Source of the DNA: Aquila chrysaetos chrysaetos | Lineage: Eukaryota > Chordata > Aves > Accipitriformes > Accipitridae | Direction: 5' to 3' | Length of the DNA stretch: 64,000 nt | NCBI RefSeq assembly: GCF_900496995.4 | Contig: NC_044006.1 | Coordinates: 23,644,214-23,708,213 of the forward strand | Shown here: in pieces, positions 1-13,000 of the stretch | Layout of the letters: the number at the start of each line of letters is the position of its first letter | Position numbering within the stretch: the stretch's first letter is position 1 | Position numbers and translations under genes: made by a program | The notes under the pieces: generated by a model | Told to the model about the DNA's origin: nothing | Databases searched by the model: none | What the model saw: only the letters and a program-made list of their open reading frames with translations

Positions 1-947
1 CACAGTAATAAGAGGTTTCCTGGTGATTTCATTTGGAAGATGTACCCAGAATCTTTTTTAAACCTTAGTGCAATATTTTTGCAACTGCAGGCTACAAGAA
101 ATATCTGATAGCATGATGAAGTAGCAGAGTTTTTGGCTGAAGAAATTGCCCTGGAAATGTTGAGATGGGTTAATTAGTAAAGGAATAAGAAACTGCTTTG
201 GAAAAGAATCCTGACATCGAAATGCTGGTGACCTTTCATCTCAGTGCTAGCAAAGACTAGTTTACTAATGCTATCTTTACAAAGCAGTTTCTTAAAAATT
301 TTCATAGTGGATGCGATCTTGTTAAAATGATCTATGGCTTTCTGTGGTGGATCATTGTCCTGCAATTTAGTTGATGCTGTCCTTGAAAGCCTGTCAGACT
401 GCAGTGACTGCAAAACAGCAGTAAGGTTGCTCAAGGGCTTTTGCAAATGATTTTGCCTGCTTTTCTGCAGTGTACACTGTGCCTGCTCAGCAAGTTTGCT
501 CCAAGTTTTCCCTTTTAGTGTTTAAAGGAATACTGACAGATTGAAGATTATTATTTTAAATTCCTTATAGTCTAATATCTTGAACTGCTGGTTAGAATTT
601 GAAAAATCGCCCCAAATTAATCTACAGTTGAAAATTCTAATTTCTCCATTTAAAGCCTTGGGTATTGAGGAAGGTAATAGCTATATGAAATCATTATCAA
701 TGGCAGGTGAAAAGAGCTGATTGCTTAATATAATATATTATATATTGCTTAATATAATATAATAAGTAAGAGTTTACTTTTGTACTTGTCCAGGACAAAG
801 CTAAAGATCTTTCCGTTTCCATTTAACGTTTTGGGGGGGCTGGTTTCAGTCATCTTAGGAGTTTGTTTAGATTTTTATTTTGGTTTTAATTCTTCTAAAG
901 ACCTTATATTGTAACTTGTTATAACAACATATATTTTGACATTCTAG
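1..947. other. KIF15 intron (left edge)
   Basis: No KIF15 exon was found here. The minus strand holds an open frame of about 112 codons ending at 174 that I could not identify (see findings). A short TA-rich tandem lies near 728-765. Confidence 0.6.
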
Positions 948-1033
948 AACCTTCTGAAACTCCTGAAAACAGAAAAAGAACATAATGAAAAACTAACATT
1001 ACAATTACAAGAAGACAAAGAAAACAATTCAAA
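948..1033 (+). CDS. KIF15: KIF15 exon (first in window)
   Basis: Acceptor ttctag and donor gtaagt flank an 86-bp open segment starting in phase 0 and ending with two bases of a codon. It encodes the coiled-coil peptide NLLKLLKTEKEHNEKL onward. Confidence 0.88.
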
Positions 1034-4000
1034 GTAAGTTTTAATTAGTGGTGGGGTTTATTTTCATCTGACTTCATTGGTTTTGTCCTATGCTAGGTTT
1101 TGTATTCAGATGGGGATCCTGTTTGTAGAGGTGTTTTTCCCCAGCTGGGTGGAGATAATTACATAATGGGCTTTTTTACCTTATCCAACTTAGACCAGCA
1201 CTTCATTTTAATGTATTCAATTAATATGACAAATGTAATTTCATTACAAGTATAGTTCTTCATATCAAAGATAAAGTTCCACTGCTGATAGCAGCGTATA
1301 GCTAGTAACTAAACTATTAGTCTTTTTGTATAGCACTGAGAAGGTGATAGTTAAATAACTCTTAAAAAAAATTAAGTGCAAATAAGAATAAACTTATATG
1401 ACTCGGTTCTTGTTAAAGCTCTCTTGTGTTCTGATTATATTTCTCACTAAAAATATGTTTTCTTCTCCAGGGAGCTCTTGAAAGTACTTGAAAAAGCACA
1501 GGTGGAGAAACCATCCTCTGAAATGGTGACACAGTGTGAGCAGCAGGTACGACAGCAGAATTGAATGTCTAAATGATGTGTTCCTGGATTTCCTTGTGTA
1601 TTAATAGCAATTTTATTGGCGAACTGACTGTTCTGTTGATTACCAGCAAAATAAATGTAGAGTTCTCAAGTTTCAGATTAAGCTACTGCTTAATTTTTCT
1701 GGTAAGGTAAACAACTTGGTTCCTTTCCTTCTTGGTTTTTTGGTTTTTTTTTTTTTTTTTTTTTATGGCTTTGTGGTTTACAAAACATACTTCAAAAGCG
1801 ATTAAGTCTCTCCTTCACAATTATTATTTCTTCTAGGAAGCAAAACTGCAGAAATTGGAACAGGAGCTGGCTGCTGCTGAAGAGATTATTGTTTCTTTGA
1901 AGAAGACAAATGATACGGAAAAGGTTTGGGCTTATTTCTGTTACTGATACCCAGTTTTGTGGGTAACTGTTCTGTAGTAGAGTTAAAAGCCCAGAGCTTT
2001 TCTGTGATGCTTAGTAATCCTGTGCTTCTGGGCAATCCTGGCTGTGTATCTATGTAAAATAAATCCTACCTTTTACTGGCATGGAGTTTGCAGGGTGGTA
2101 CGAAACTGGTATGCATTCAGAGAAAACACAAGATAACTGAAGGTTAAAAAAAAAAAACCCAAGGTAAAGCTGTCTACTGGACAAAACATTCAATGCATAA
2201 ACGACGCATAGTTCCCCTGATGGGGCCTTTTAGTCGGTGCCATGTTGTAATGGACTAATAGAAAGGTGACGAAAGAATGTGACTGTGGGTATCTTTGTTA
2301 ATAAAACCAAAGCACTTTTACATGAGAAGACTGTTCCAGCGTCTTGAAAGCTTAAATAGCAAAAGTTCCCATAGTACAAGCGTTTATGCTGTATGTAAAA
2401 CAGGCATAAGAAATCACATAGTGCATTTACTATCCAGCATGATGCAATGGTAAGCCTTGCTTTTTCCATGCTAAAACCAGAAATTTGATGTGTATAAGGT
2501 CAGAAGAATGTGGTATTGTCAGTGCAGTGGTGTTTCTTCAATGTGCCTTTTCCCATTACAAACAAATGTAACCTTAAACTACAGTACTTCTGTTCTCCTT
2601 TTAGAAAGCCATTACAGCTTGAGACTAAATCAGAGGGCTAGTCTTCTCTTCTAATGACCACAGCAGGTGTTATGGAGGTTTAGTTCTTCATATGCATGCT
2701 TAAAAGAAAAGCTAATGATTTAACAACAAATTTCCTTTTACCCCTTTACATGTGCATTGAGGCTCCATTGTCAAATGATTGTTTGAAATTTGGGATTGAC
2801 AAATTATACACCAAAGAAAGTCCAGGAATAAAATATACATAAAATATATATAATGTATGAGGATTAACTTTTTTTATGTTGCAGGAAGTTGTAACTGGCT
2901 TGATGAGACAGATCCAGGAGCTGAGGTCTTTGGTTAATCATAAAACCGAGTCCATAAATGGGTTGACAAGAGAGCTCAAGGATATAAATGTATGTTCTGT
3001 CATTTTGAAGGACATGGTATAGTTTTTCAGAAATGGGAGGCAATGACATGTCTTATCATGGGTCTCAAACAGCATAACTTGCTGTAGTGTTTTAGAAGGA
3101 AACTTCTTTGTTTTGACATGTTGAAATCTTCTGAACATTTTATGCCTAAGGCTGTCTTGAAAACTGAACTCTCTCCACATGCTGGGTAAAGAGCAGTGTC
3201 TCTAAAGGGACCTATTCACATCCTGTAAACTACACTCGGCAGACAGTCACATTTAGATTTTCTCAGAAATTGGCCATTTAACACCTTAACAATTGAAGCT
3301 GAATTGTAAATTAATTTTTGAGGGAGTGAATTTTTATGTTGCTGATATTACTATGTTCTGCATCTGAAAACAAGCAAAAAGAACTAAAACTATGTGTTTG
3401 AATAACTATGAATAAATATGATGCATCTTCTTTATTAAAATAGGTCTGGTTTGCAAACTGATAGAGCAACCCACAGAATACTTTAGATAATGTATATGTA
3501 TGAACCATGAATTCAAAAGGTCCTACAGACAAAATGTTGATGAGACAGAGTTCTACATATGGTTATCTGTTTTTTAATAATGGTTTTAGTGGTTAATATA
3601 CATTGTGGTGGCTATTACATATTAAATTAATAATCTTTTTCCATTGTTCTGACAACTCATTTCTAATAAAATCATTTGTACAATTTAGCAAGTATGATAT
3701 ATCATTCTGATTTTAGTCATTCACACGGAGACTTTAAACGTTTGTAGTTGTCATCATAAGATTTGTGATATACATTTATTTGTATTATGTTTGCCAACTT
3801 TCTTTGATAACATGTTTTCCTAAAATATTCTAAAATTTAATTGAATACTTTTTGTAGTGCAAGTATAATCTTGTTCTGGCTGCCAAAGAAGAAAGCAAAG
3901 GAATCATAGATAATCAGGAAAAGAAGATTGAAGAACTGAGGGAAGCCTTGGAGAGAAGACAAATAGCTGATAACATTGAGGTAAAAACATTAATGTTGGT

Positions 4001-7000
4001 GTATTATGAGTATTTGTTCAACAGACCAACTGGATGTGGTTTTGCTTAAAATACTTGTGTAAAACTTAACCTCATTTTAGTTCAAACTATAGCTAGTTAA
4101 GCTGTTCTTAAAGGAATTTTTCATGAGATACCTGACAAATTCTGTTAAATTATCACATCACTTGACATAAATATTTTATAAGCTACTTCATAAAAACCTA
4201 TGCTAAAAGCCTGGTTTAATTTTGTTAAGACCACTGAGGAATCATCAGCTGAATTTAATGGCAGCATTAGATGATGCAGCTGAGAAATTAAAATAGGTAG
4301 AAGAATATATTATGTTTAACACTATTTCTTCCCCCACTACTACTATATTTAGTAACATCTTTTCTTTACTCATAATTTTAACTAAAAGCTCCACCTGCTG
4401 GAAACAAGATTAAGGATGCATTGTTGATGCAACTGCAGTTTTGCTTTTTAAACTTCTGTCTTTCTTTAACTCTGTCTTTTCCTGTTACTGCTCTCTCCAT
4501 TATTTTGGTGAACATGTCCATCAGTCAAAACCACTAGCCTCTCCTTACAAATAATTTCTACAAGATCATCTCTCGTATTACATGTGCTTAAGCCAATCAT
4601 ACAGCACCAATGAAGTCTTCCAGAGTAGTGTTTCCTTCTCAAAAAACATTTTAAAATGGATTTCTACTACATTTAATAAACAGACTATCTTCTTTAATAA
4701 TCATCTAAATTTGACATTCTGGAACCCAAAACTGAGTGACCTGCCAAATAGATCACTTTGTGGGTTTTTTTTTGTTTTGGTTTTTTTTGGTTTTTTTTTT
4801 AAACTGAAGTACCAATTCTTACTACAATGTTATCCTTGGGTGTATCTGGCTCCTGATAAAATCGTAGTGTTTCTCCTTCAACTTTGTACATCAGTTACTA
4901 ATTTCCTACATGCTTTCTTGACTGGAGAAGAACTAATCCAAGGTGGCATTTAAAATACTAAATACTGTTTCTCCTTCTAGGTTAACACACCTTGTGTATG
5001 TATGATACCCTATCAGATAGGGTGGGAGTCTAGATCCTAGAATAAATCCAGAGGTATCTACAGCATAGCAGTGCACTAAAAAAGCTGTAATCACTAATTT
5101 AGTATGGATTAAGATCTATACTTTCTTTTCTGGTTTCTTACTTAAAGAATTGTGTCTCTTTTTAAGTATACATTATACTTTAAAACAGTGGTTGTTTCCA
5201 AATATCTCCTACAAGTATCTAACTAACTATACTGTGGGAAACTTCTCATTTTTGTTCTGCAACCAAGACAATGGATATGGAAAACATGCTAAAATAAGAA
5301 ATTTCTAGATGAATGCTTGCTATGATTCATGATGAAAAAGTGGAGGGAAAAGGGAGATGCTTGTAGCTGTTAGAAATCTTAGCAACAATGGCAAAACATC
5401 TTGAAACAACTGCTTTAGAGTAGTAACTTTAACATTTCTTTCTTTACTCATCCAATGACAAAACAGAGAGACCTTCTGTGTGAAGACTTGCATCATACCA
5501 CTGATCAGCTGATAAGACTGACAGAGGCCTCTAAGAAACATGATTCATTGCTTCAGTGTGCACAGGAAGACATAACAAAGAAAGAAGCTCTAATCCAGGA
5601 GCTCAGGGAACAGGTAAAACAAGGAAATTCTCATAATTAGCTCCTTGGGAGGGAGCTGTGGTTAATTGTAGCTTCTGGAAAAGGTTTTACTCGTAATTTT
5701 AGAGCATCTTGTATGCAGTACTCTTGGTCAAGAGCAATGCTTCTTCCTATAAAAGCAAAGTAGTAGTTTAAAAGCTTCAGAACAAAGGCTAGATAACTCT
5801 TAAATACTTTGGAAATGGTGTCTAGAGGTCACAAAAACATTTAGTCTGAAAGCAGAGTAAAATTATTAGTACCTGTAACAACAGAGCAACCTAAGGTTAT
5901 AAGCAGTGTAACTGAGGGGATTAATTTTTCCTCTGCTTAACACTTATCCGCAAACAATATCATTATGTAATACAGATAATTGTTGAGCTCTAAATTATGT
6001 AGTCTGAGTGATTTGAAGCTTCTGCAGACCAAATAGCTATGTTGGGCATTTGTCCAAATTTTAGCTCTAGTTGTCACAACTGTCATAGTGCTAAGTATAT
6101 TTGTGTTGGCAAAAACTCTAATAAAGATAAGTTATTTTGGAAAGAAGACTTCTTTTGTCATGTTAGCATATTCTCTTTGAGGAAACTCATTAAGTCTATA
6201 CCAGTAAAATCTTTTTTTGTATCAAATCATGTTTTGACCAGTAATGTTTGCCAACAAAGTTCATAATAGTTTTTCTGTGCTAGCATGCCCTTTCAAAGGT
6301 AGATTGTGTTAGCAAGGCAAAAAAATCAAATACCAACAACAAGAACAAAATTCAGATTAACTGCACACTATACAGTTATATAGTATATATATGCTTTCAG
6401 AAAATGCTTGTTAGATGCAGCTATTGAATGATTAATAGTTATTAGATAAATATAGAAAACGGTTATGAAAGTGAAGTCTAAGATAATCTAAAATAACTTG
6501 TGGTGTACTTAAGCTTGCTCAAAATAGAGATCTGGCTGCTGTTTTCTTTAGTATTTTTTGTGTATTATGAGCCAATTTTTAATTCTAATTGGGGTTTCTA
6601 ATAGTTGGGCAAAATGACAGAAGAACTGGAGAAGAGGAAGAATGAATATGAACTAAAAATGAAGCAAATAGATTGCTTTGTGGAGTCATCTTCAGTAACA
6701 TTTCCTCAGGTATGGCATTTGTGAGAAAACATTTTCATTGTTATGACTGTTAAAACTCATTGAAAAGGACTAATAAACTTTACGGCATGGCTTCAGGCAG
6801 GGACCAGAAATGACACTGTATTGAGAATGGTCAAATCCCATTCACCTTGTTTGTAACTTAAATGTGTTATTGATGATTTGTCTGCAGGAATTTATTAACA
6901 TATGTCTCTAGTTAAGTATTATAACATGTAACCAATGCATAGGGGAAACAGTTCTTTACTAATAGTTTGTGGGGTTTGTTTCTTTTGACTTGCCAGTGTC

Positions 7001-10000
7001 CAAAAACTCCCCCTAATTTTGATGTGAATTTGGCAAAGCTGTTGGAAACTCATGAGCAAGAAATAGCTGATCGGAGGGCTTCTGCAATAAATCTGGAGCA
7101 CCTTGTACATGAACTGAATGAAGAACGAAGAGCTAAAAATGATGAAATTCTAAGGCTGAAGGTACTATGAGTTAATCTCTACAGGCAATTTGTAAGGTTA
7201 AAGTAAGACAGAACACAGAGTTCAGACTTTCAATGAGCTCTGCTTGGTAGTCTGTCTGTTAAACAGGAAGGCAGTTCTTTGTCTTCTCTTTACCTAGGCT
7301 GGTAGCAAATGGTGACAACTTGCTTGAGGTGTCCATGTATCTCATTTTCCCAAGGACTGAGTTGGTTTGTGTTCATGAATATCAAATGGTAACATCATTT
7401 TTGCTGATGAAACTGTTCTGACTTATTCTAAATCAAGTTTCTAATGAAACTGTAAATGGAAGAGTGATGCAGATCTTTGCCAGAGAACTGTGCTTGTTTT
7501 CTGAGAAATAGTTTTGTCTTCTATTTTACTCAAAAATATGTTAAACTGGAAATGAAAACAGGAATTGCAATTTGGTCTTCAGATAAAACGTTTCAAATTT
7601 CACTTGCTTAGGAACAATTAAATGAGTTGGAGAACTTGCGTCTGGAAATGCAGATATTGGTGGAGAACAACAGGAATTTACAGAGCCTTGTAGAAGCTCA
7701 GAGACTAAGCAAGAAAAGGTAAAGTAAAATAAAACAAGAAAAACCTGTCTTAACTTGAAGCAATTAAGATAAACAAATTTACAGTTCTTATTTGAAATAC
7801 AAGCTGACATATTGCTCGTATAATTAGAGAATGACTCAGCCTTTTGTATGAAAATTGTTTACTGGCTTGTAAACTTTATTGCCTTTAAATCACAAACTCT
7901 TAAGTACAATAACGTTTTATAAATTAAATGGAAATAGAATGTAAAAGAATTACTTGCATAGCCATTTCTGTCTGTTTATATATTGCCATATCACTTGTGT
8001 GCAGTTATGGATTCAGTAAATGGGAAATGTCCTAATGAATTCAACACATGTTTTAACATGGACATAAATGGAACTAGTTCTCCATCTTGTGTTTTTGAGG
8101 GTAAGGAATGAACTTCCTCTGAAAAGATGGTATGCTGCTGTGTACCTCAGGTTGGAGGTACCCTGAAGTTTGGTTCGAACTGTAATCTGTACAGCTTAGT
8201 TTTGGACAGAAAATACTTTGTTTCATGGCTTACCTCTTTTGGTTTTTCTTTGTTTTCAATTTTGTAAAGAATTAAATAATCTGCTGGTTTACATCTTGCG
8301 AAAAGAAATCTTAACTGGCAGCAAATAATTCTGTTGATATTTAATGACAATTCATTTTTAAGGGGCAATTTAGTAAACAGTAACTTAATGCTAGGTAGGA
8401 GTTTAATCTCTTTTTGCCTATTAAATGTATAAAAAAATATTTTCCAGACCTTTTCTCTCTATTCAATGAAGTATCAGTGTTGTCAGTTTTAGAACTGACT
8501 TTTTAGTAAGATCAGTAGTGTTATTTTATGTTAAATACTTAATTTGCAAAATTAAGTATTCCAATTAGAAGGTGCTGTGATTGCAGGTGTCTGTGCAACT
8601 CCATTTTGTCCTTGCATTATATGTATTTTACAGTAATCTTCAATTATGAAGAGATTCATTTGTGGAGAATATTCTGTGCACAAGGTGGGACAGATCAGGT
8701 GTGATACTGAATGATGATGTTGTCTTTAGGGCCTTCTGCTTAGTTTGCAACAAACATTTGAAAGTGTGTTGTGAACTGAAATGGAAATTATAGAAAAACA
8801 AGAAGTGGTTACCTTGCCATGGAAAACTGGATTCTGGGGCTTTGTCTTTCACACAGTTTATGGAGTAGGTTACTTGGACACAATTTTTCACAGAAAAGCA
8901 TTACTTTTATGTTCCTCACTTGTTGGATTCCTCGCTTGGGACCTTGGAATGTAATTTGGATATGCACTAACAATTCTCAGCTGCTGTTAGTTGATAGGAG
9001 TTGTGGTTTGAATAGACAGAAGGCTAATTAGTATATTGCATGCTCTCTGAAAAATCAGTTTTAGATATCTCAGGTGGGGATATTCACAGCAGACACATGC
9101 GTTATACATTATGGGAGCAGCTGATAGCAGCAGCAGGTAATAGTTATCTTTTGTGTGGCCCAGTGTTAGAAAGCAAGATGATTTGATCATTGGTGTCACA
9201 TGTCACATCTTGGACTGCATTGGAGGACGTTTGAGAATACAAAATGTGCCTGCTCTCTTTTGGTATTTAGTGTTAGGGCAGGGAAGAGCAAGCTGTCTAG
9301 GAAAGGTCAGCCTTCACCTCTGTAATGCTAAGCCAGAGCAGGCTCAGTTCACTACTTTGGAGCTGGTACAGGCTGACCAGTACTAGAATTTGAAAGGCTC
9401 AAGCATAACCAATGATTCTAAACTTGAAGGTTTTAAGGTTCATTTAAGTATCCACTGAGAGTAACTACACAAAGTGTGTTGCAGTTTTGTCCAACTATTT
9501 ATAAGCTGGATGAATTTGGGTGGATTTTGGAAGTTGGGTGGTACCAAAATTTAACAAGGAAAATATATGATTTTTATTTTAGTTCTCATAAGTTGTTAGA
9601 CTTTTTAAGCAGGCATTTAATTAACATTAACAAAAAAACTCCACCCACACGTACACACATTTACTCTCTCAGACTGAGGCTGTTTATACCAGATATGAAA
9701 AACAAATTGCCCTAGCTAGGTATGTTGATGAAGATTTTAAGTTACTGAAAATAGCAATCTTTTGTAATTGCATCAGATTACAATAACTGTTAATCAATGA
9801 AGTTCTTCCCTTATGGCACACTACAAGAATTAAGTGGTCCCAATGGTGTGTTAGTTTGGGGGTTATTTTAATTTTATGGTGTTTGCTTACTTCCATCCAA
9901 TGTCATGTTTATTAAAAACTAAAATAATAGGTTTTCAAGTCTTCTGAATACAAAAATTGTTTACCTTCTTAACTTGGCAAGACCACTGAGCAATGATCTT

Positions 10001-13000
10001 GTAGGAAGAAGTTGCTTTCTGCAGTCTATATGCACATGAACATCATGAACTAATAAAACATTTACCTCAATCCCGAAGCTGTCTAACATATGGTTGCATA
10101 GTTATTGCATTTTTGTTTTCATTAAAACATTAGTTTCTCTGTACTCATAACAAAGGAAAACATGATGTTCTTGGAATATAAAAGCTTAAGCCCTTCCAGA
10201 GTTGTTTCATGATGTTTAGTATTCTGAGTACAAACGTGTCAAAACAGCTCACACATTTACTTGTTTAACCTGGGTAAGATGATGGTTTTACAACTGGCTT
10301 ACTTTGTTTGTGAGAAACTTTCCTCATTCTTGGTTTTTCTAGTGATCAGAAACATCCTGATGTTCAGTACATCAAAGAGAAAGAGGAGGAGATTGCTGAA
10401 GAACGACTTGCCAAGGTGTATTACCCTTCTCATGTCAGTTGCTGTTTCCCTGCTGTAAAGTATTATTAACATGTTTTCTTCTATTCTGTGGCAGTAAAAC
10501 AAACACTGATTTCTAGTGAATTCTACCAGATACAGCCTTACGGTTTCTTACACTCTTACATCTTACAGTTTCCGTCTTGGTCTAACACCAATGACCTGGC
10601 TGTCAGATTGCACAATAAGCAAAAACAGATTCGGATCACTAAATCTGACTCATCTCCACAGAGTTGGAAAGTGCAAATTGTGTCACTTGCTAACGTAAGG
10701 CTCTGCCAAAGGGAAGTTAATGTCGCAGCGGAGGTTGCCATGGATCTCCCTGACAGAAGAACCCCCGTTAGAGCTCTGCTCTGTATGAATGGGCAGATAG
10801 ATACTGCTGTGGGTCATTTGTGCTGGCATGAAATTGGAAATACGTGCATATAGCAAAGAGATGAACTTGGAGTGAATATTAGAGATGTGAGTTACTGGGC
10901 AGTAGGATGATTTTGGTAGGATCTGCAATGAGATACGTAGCTTCAATTAAGTGACAAATAATTTTAAATATATATATGTTTATATTAAACATTAAGAATA
11001 TAACTAATATTTTTGAACTTTTACAGATTAAAGCAATGGAGGAGATGCTGAAAATCAAAGCAGAGTAAGTTTAATTACTGTTTGTTGAACTGAAGACTTG
11101 TATTAAACTCATAAATACCAAAAAGGTATATTTAAGCAATGGAAGTCCAAGATCTGAAACTATACAAGATGTGATTTGGAAATGTTGTTTACACTTCTGC
11201 AAGACACATTGAGTTCTTACTCTTTTTCATCAGTAGGTGGTAGTAGCACCTATTACTACATTTTCTAAAAGGGTAGCATTATATATCAGGACAGTACTCT
11301 GAAATAAGTGGAACCATAGAAAAACTGAAATTGGAAGGGACATTTTGAATTGTTTAAAATGATCTGTTTTGAATTATTTTATATGCAGTGAATTCTAAGC
11401 ACCTTCCTTTTCAAATTAAATTGAAATATTATTTTTTATTAATATCGTAAATATTTTATAATTTTAAATTTAATCTAATTCTTTGCTTTTTTTATGCTAT
11501 TTAAATTTTTGCGCTTCAGCTTGAATAATGAAAGTTGTTTATTAGAGGATTCCTAGGTTGTGTTTGCACTACTGTGCAAGTAGTCCTCAAAATTCAAGTG
11601 GTTTACACCTTATATGGATAGTAGTCAAGAAATAAAATACTGAATTAGTAGATAAATTAGTTTGAAAATGTTGCTCTTGCTATTCTTTTCCCTAATCTGT
11701 ACTGCTTCAGGATTCATAGTGGCTGAATCTCCTAATATTTGAGTTATTTACATTTAATGGAATGCTTTCTACGTAAGTAACTTCTTTTAAGGATGAAGAT
11801 AGTTTTTATGCACACAGTCATTTCAAAAGTAATTTATATTAAGTTTTCCAGAAACCCTAGTCTTGATGAGGGGTTGTTTTGCTATTAGATGCATTGGTTT
11901 TTCACACCTGTCTCATCTCTAAAATAAGCTTTATAACAGTGCTACAATGTCTCATACAAACAAATAATGTACAAAGAGGAAAAAGATTCTTCAGTCATCA
12001 AGAAAATGTCTTGACAAATGCAGCAAATGAATACTGTTTTCATAGAGTAGGTCTTAAACACCAGGCTTCAGTGAAACAAAACTGATGACAAAAACATTTT
12101 AATTTATGCAATATTTGAATAGACATGCAAAATTACTAAGGGTCATCTACTCACTAGACAGGCTAAGTTTGATGGCATGGTTTAATATTCTGTGAACCTG
12201 ATAGAATTAGAACATTTTCATCAGACAAGACATCTGTCCAAAGTGGTGGTCCTTCTGTTACCAGGCCAAACAAGCTCAGACCATGTATGAGCTCTTCAGA
12301 GATGGTTCTGAGCAGCAAGGCTATTAGGGAAAAGCCATATACAAACAAGCAATTTGGGGGAAACTTGAAGAGAGCAGAGTGCATCTGGCAAATTTACATG
12401 CCTTAGATGAATTAATTCTAAGTGTTCTTGTAGGTGAAGCTTTTATTTTCTTTTATGAGTGGAGCTGTATGTCCTGGATTGGAAACAGCATACTTCCCAA
12501 AAAGAAAAGCAACTCCAAAACGCTGCCTAGTTACGAGAGTATCAAAATACAAGAGCTGTGAAGCCGAATGAAATTTTTCCTTCTCTTAGCACTGAGTTCT
12601 CGGGAAATATATTGCCTCAAAAGGATACTTTTAAAGGAGCCTGCCTCCATCTGCAAGGCTGACTTAGTAATTCAGTTGTACGCCATTGTCGTGGTTTCAG
12701 CCCAGCCGGTAACAAAGGACCACGCAGCCGCTCGCTCACTCCTCCCGCCCCCTCCGGTGGGATAGGGGGGAGACGGAGGAGAGAAAAGAAAAAAAACTGG
12801 AACCTCGAGGGTTGGGATAAGGGCAGTTTACTGGGACAATGCAAAAAAGTTACAACAACAACGACGGTACTAATGAAAGGGTATACAGAAAAGAGTGATG
12901 CACAGTGCAACTGCTCACCACCCGGGACCCGACGCTCCGCCACTTCCCCCACCGAAAGTCGAGAGCAGGAGAGACCTCCCCCCGGCCCACTCCCCATGTA

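Noticed and set aside
4230-4296. Possible extra KIF15 exon (coiled-coil-like reading LRNHQLNLMAALDDAAEK)
   Set aside because: The phase does not fit the phase-0 neighbours, and the only good frame ends in TAG at the putative donor.
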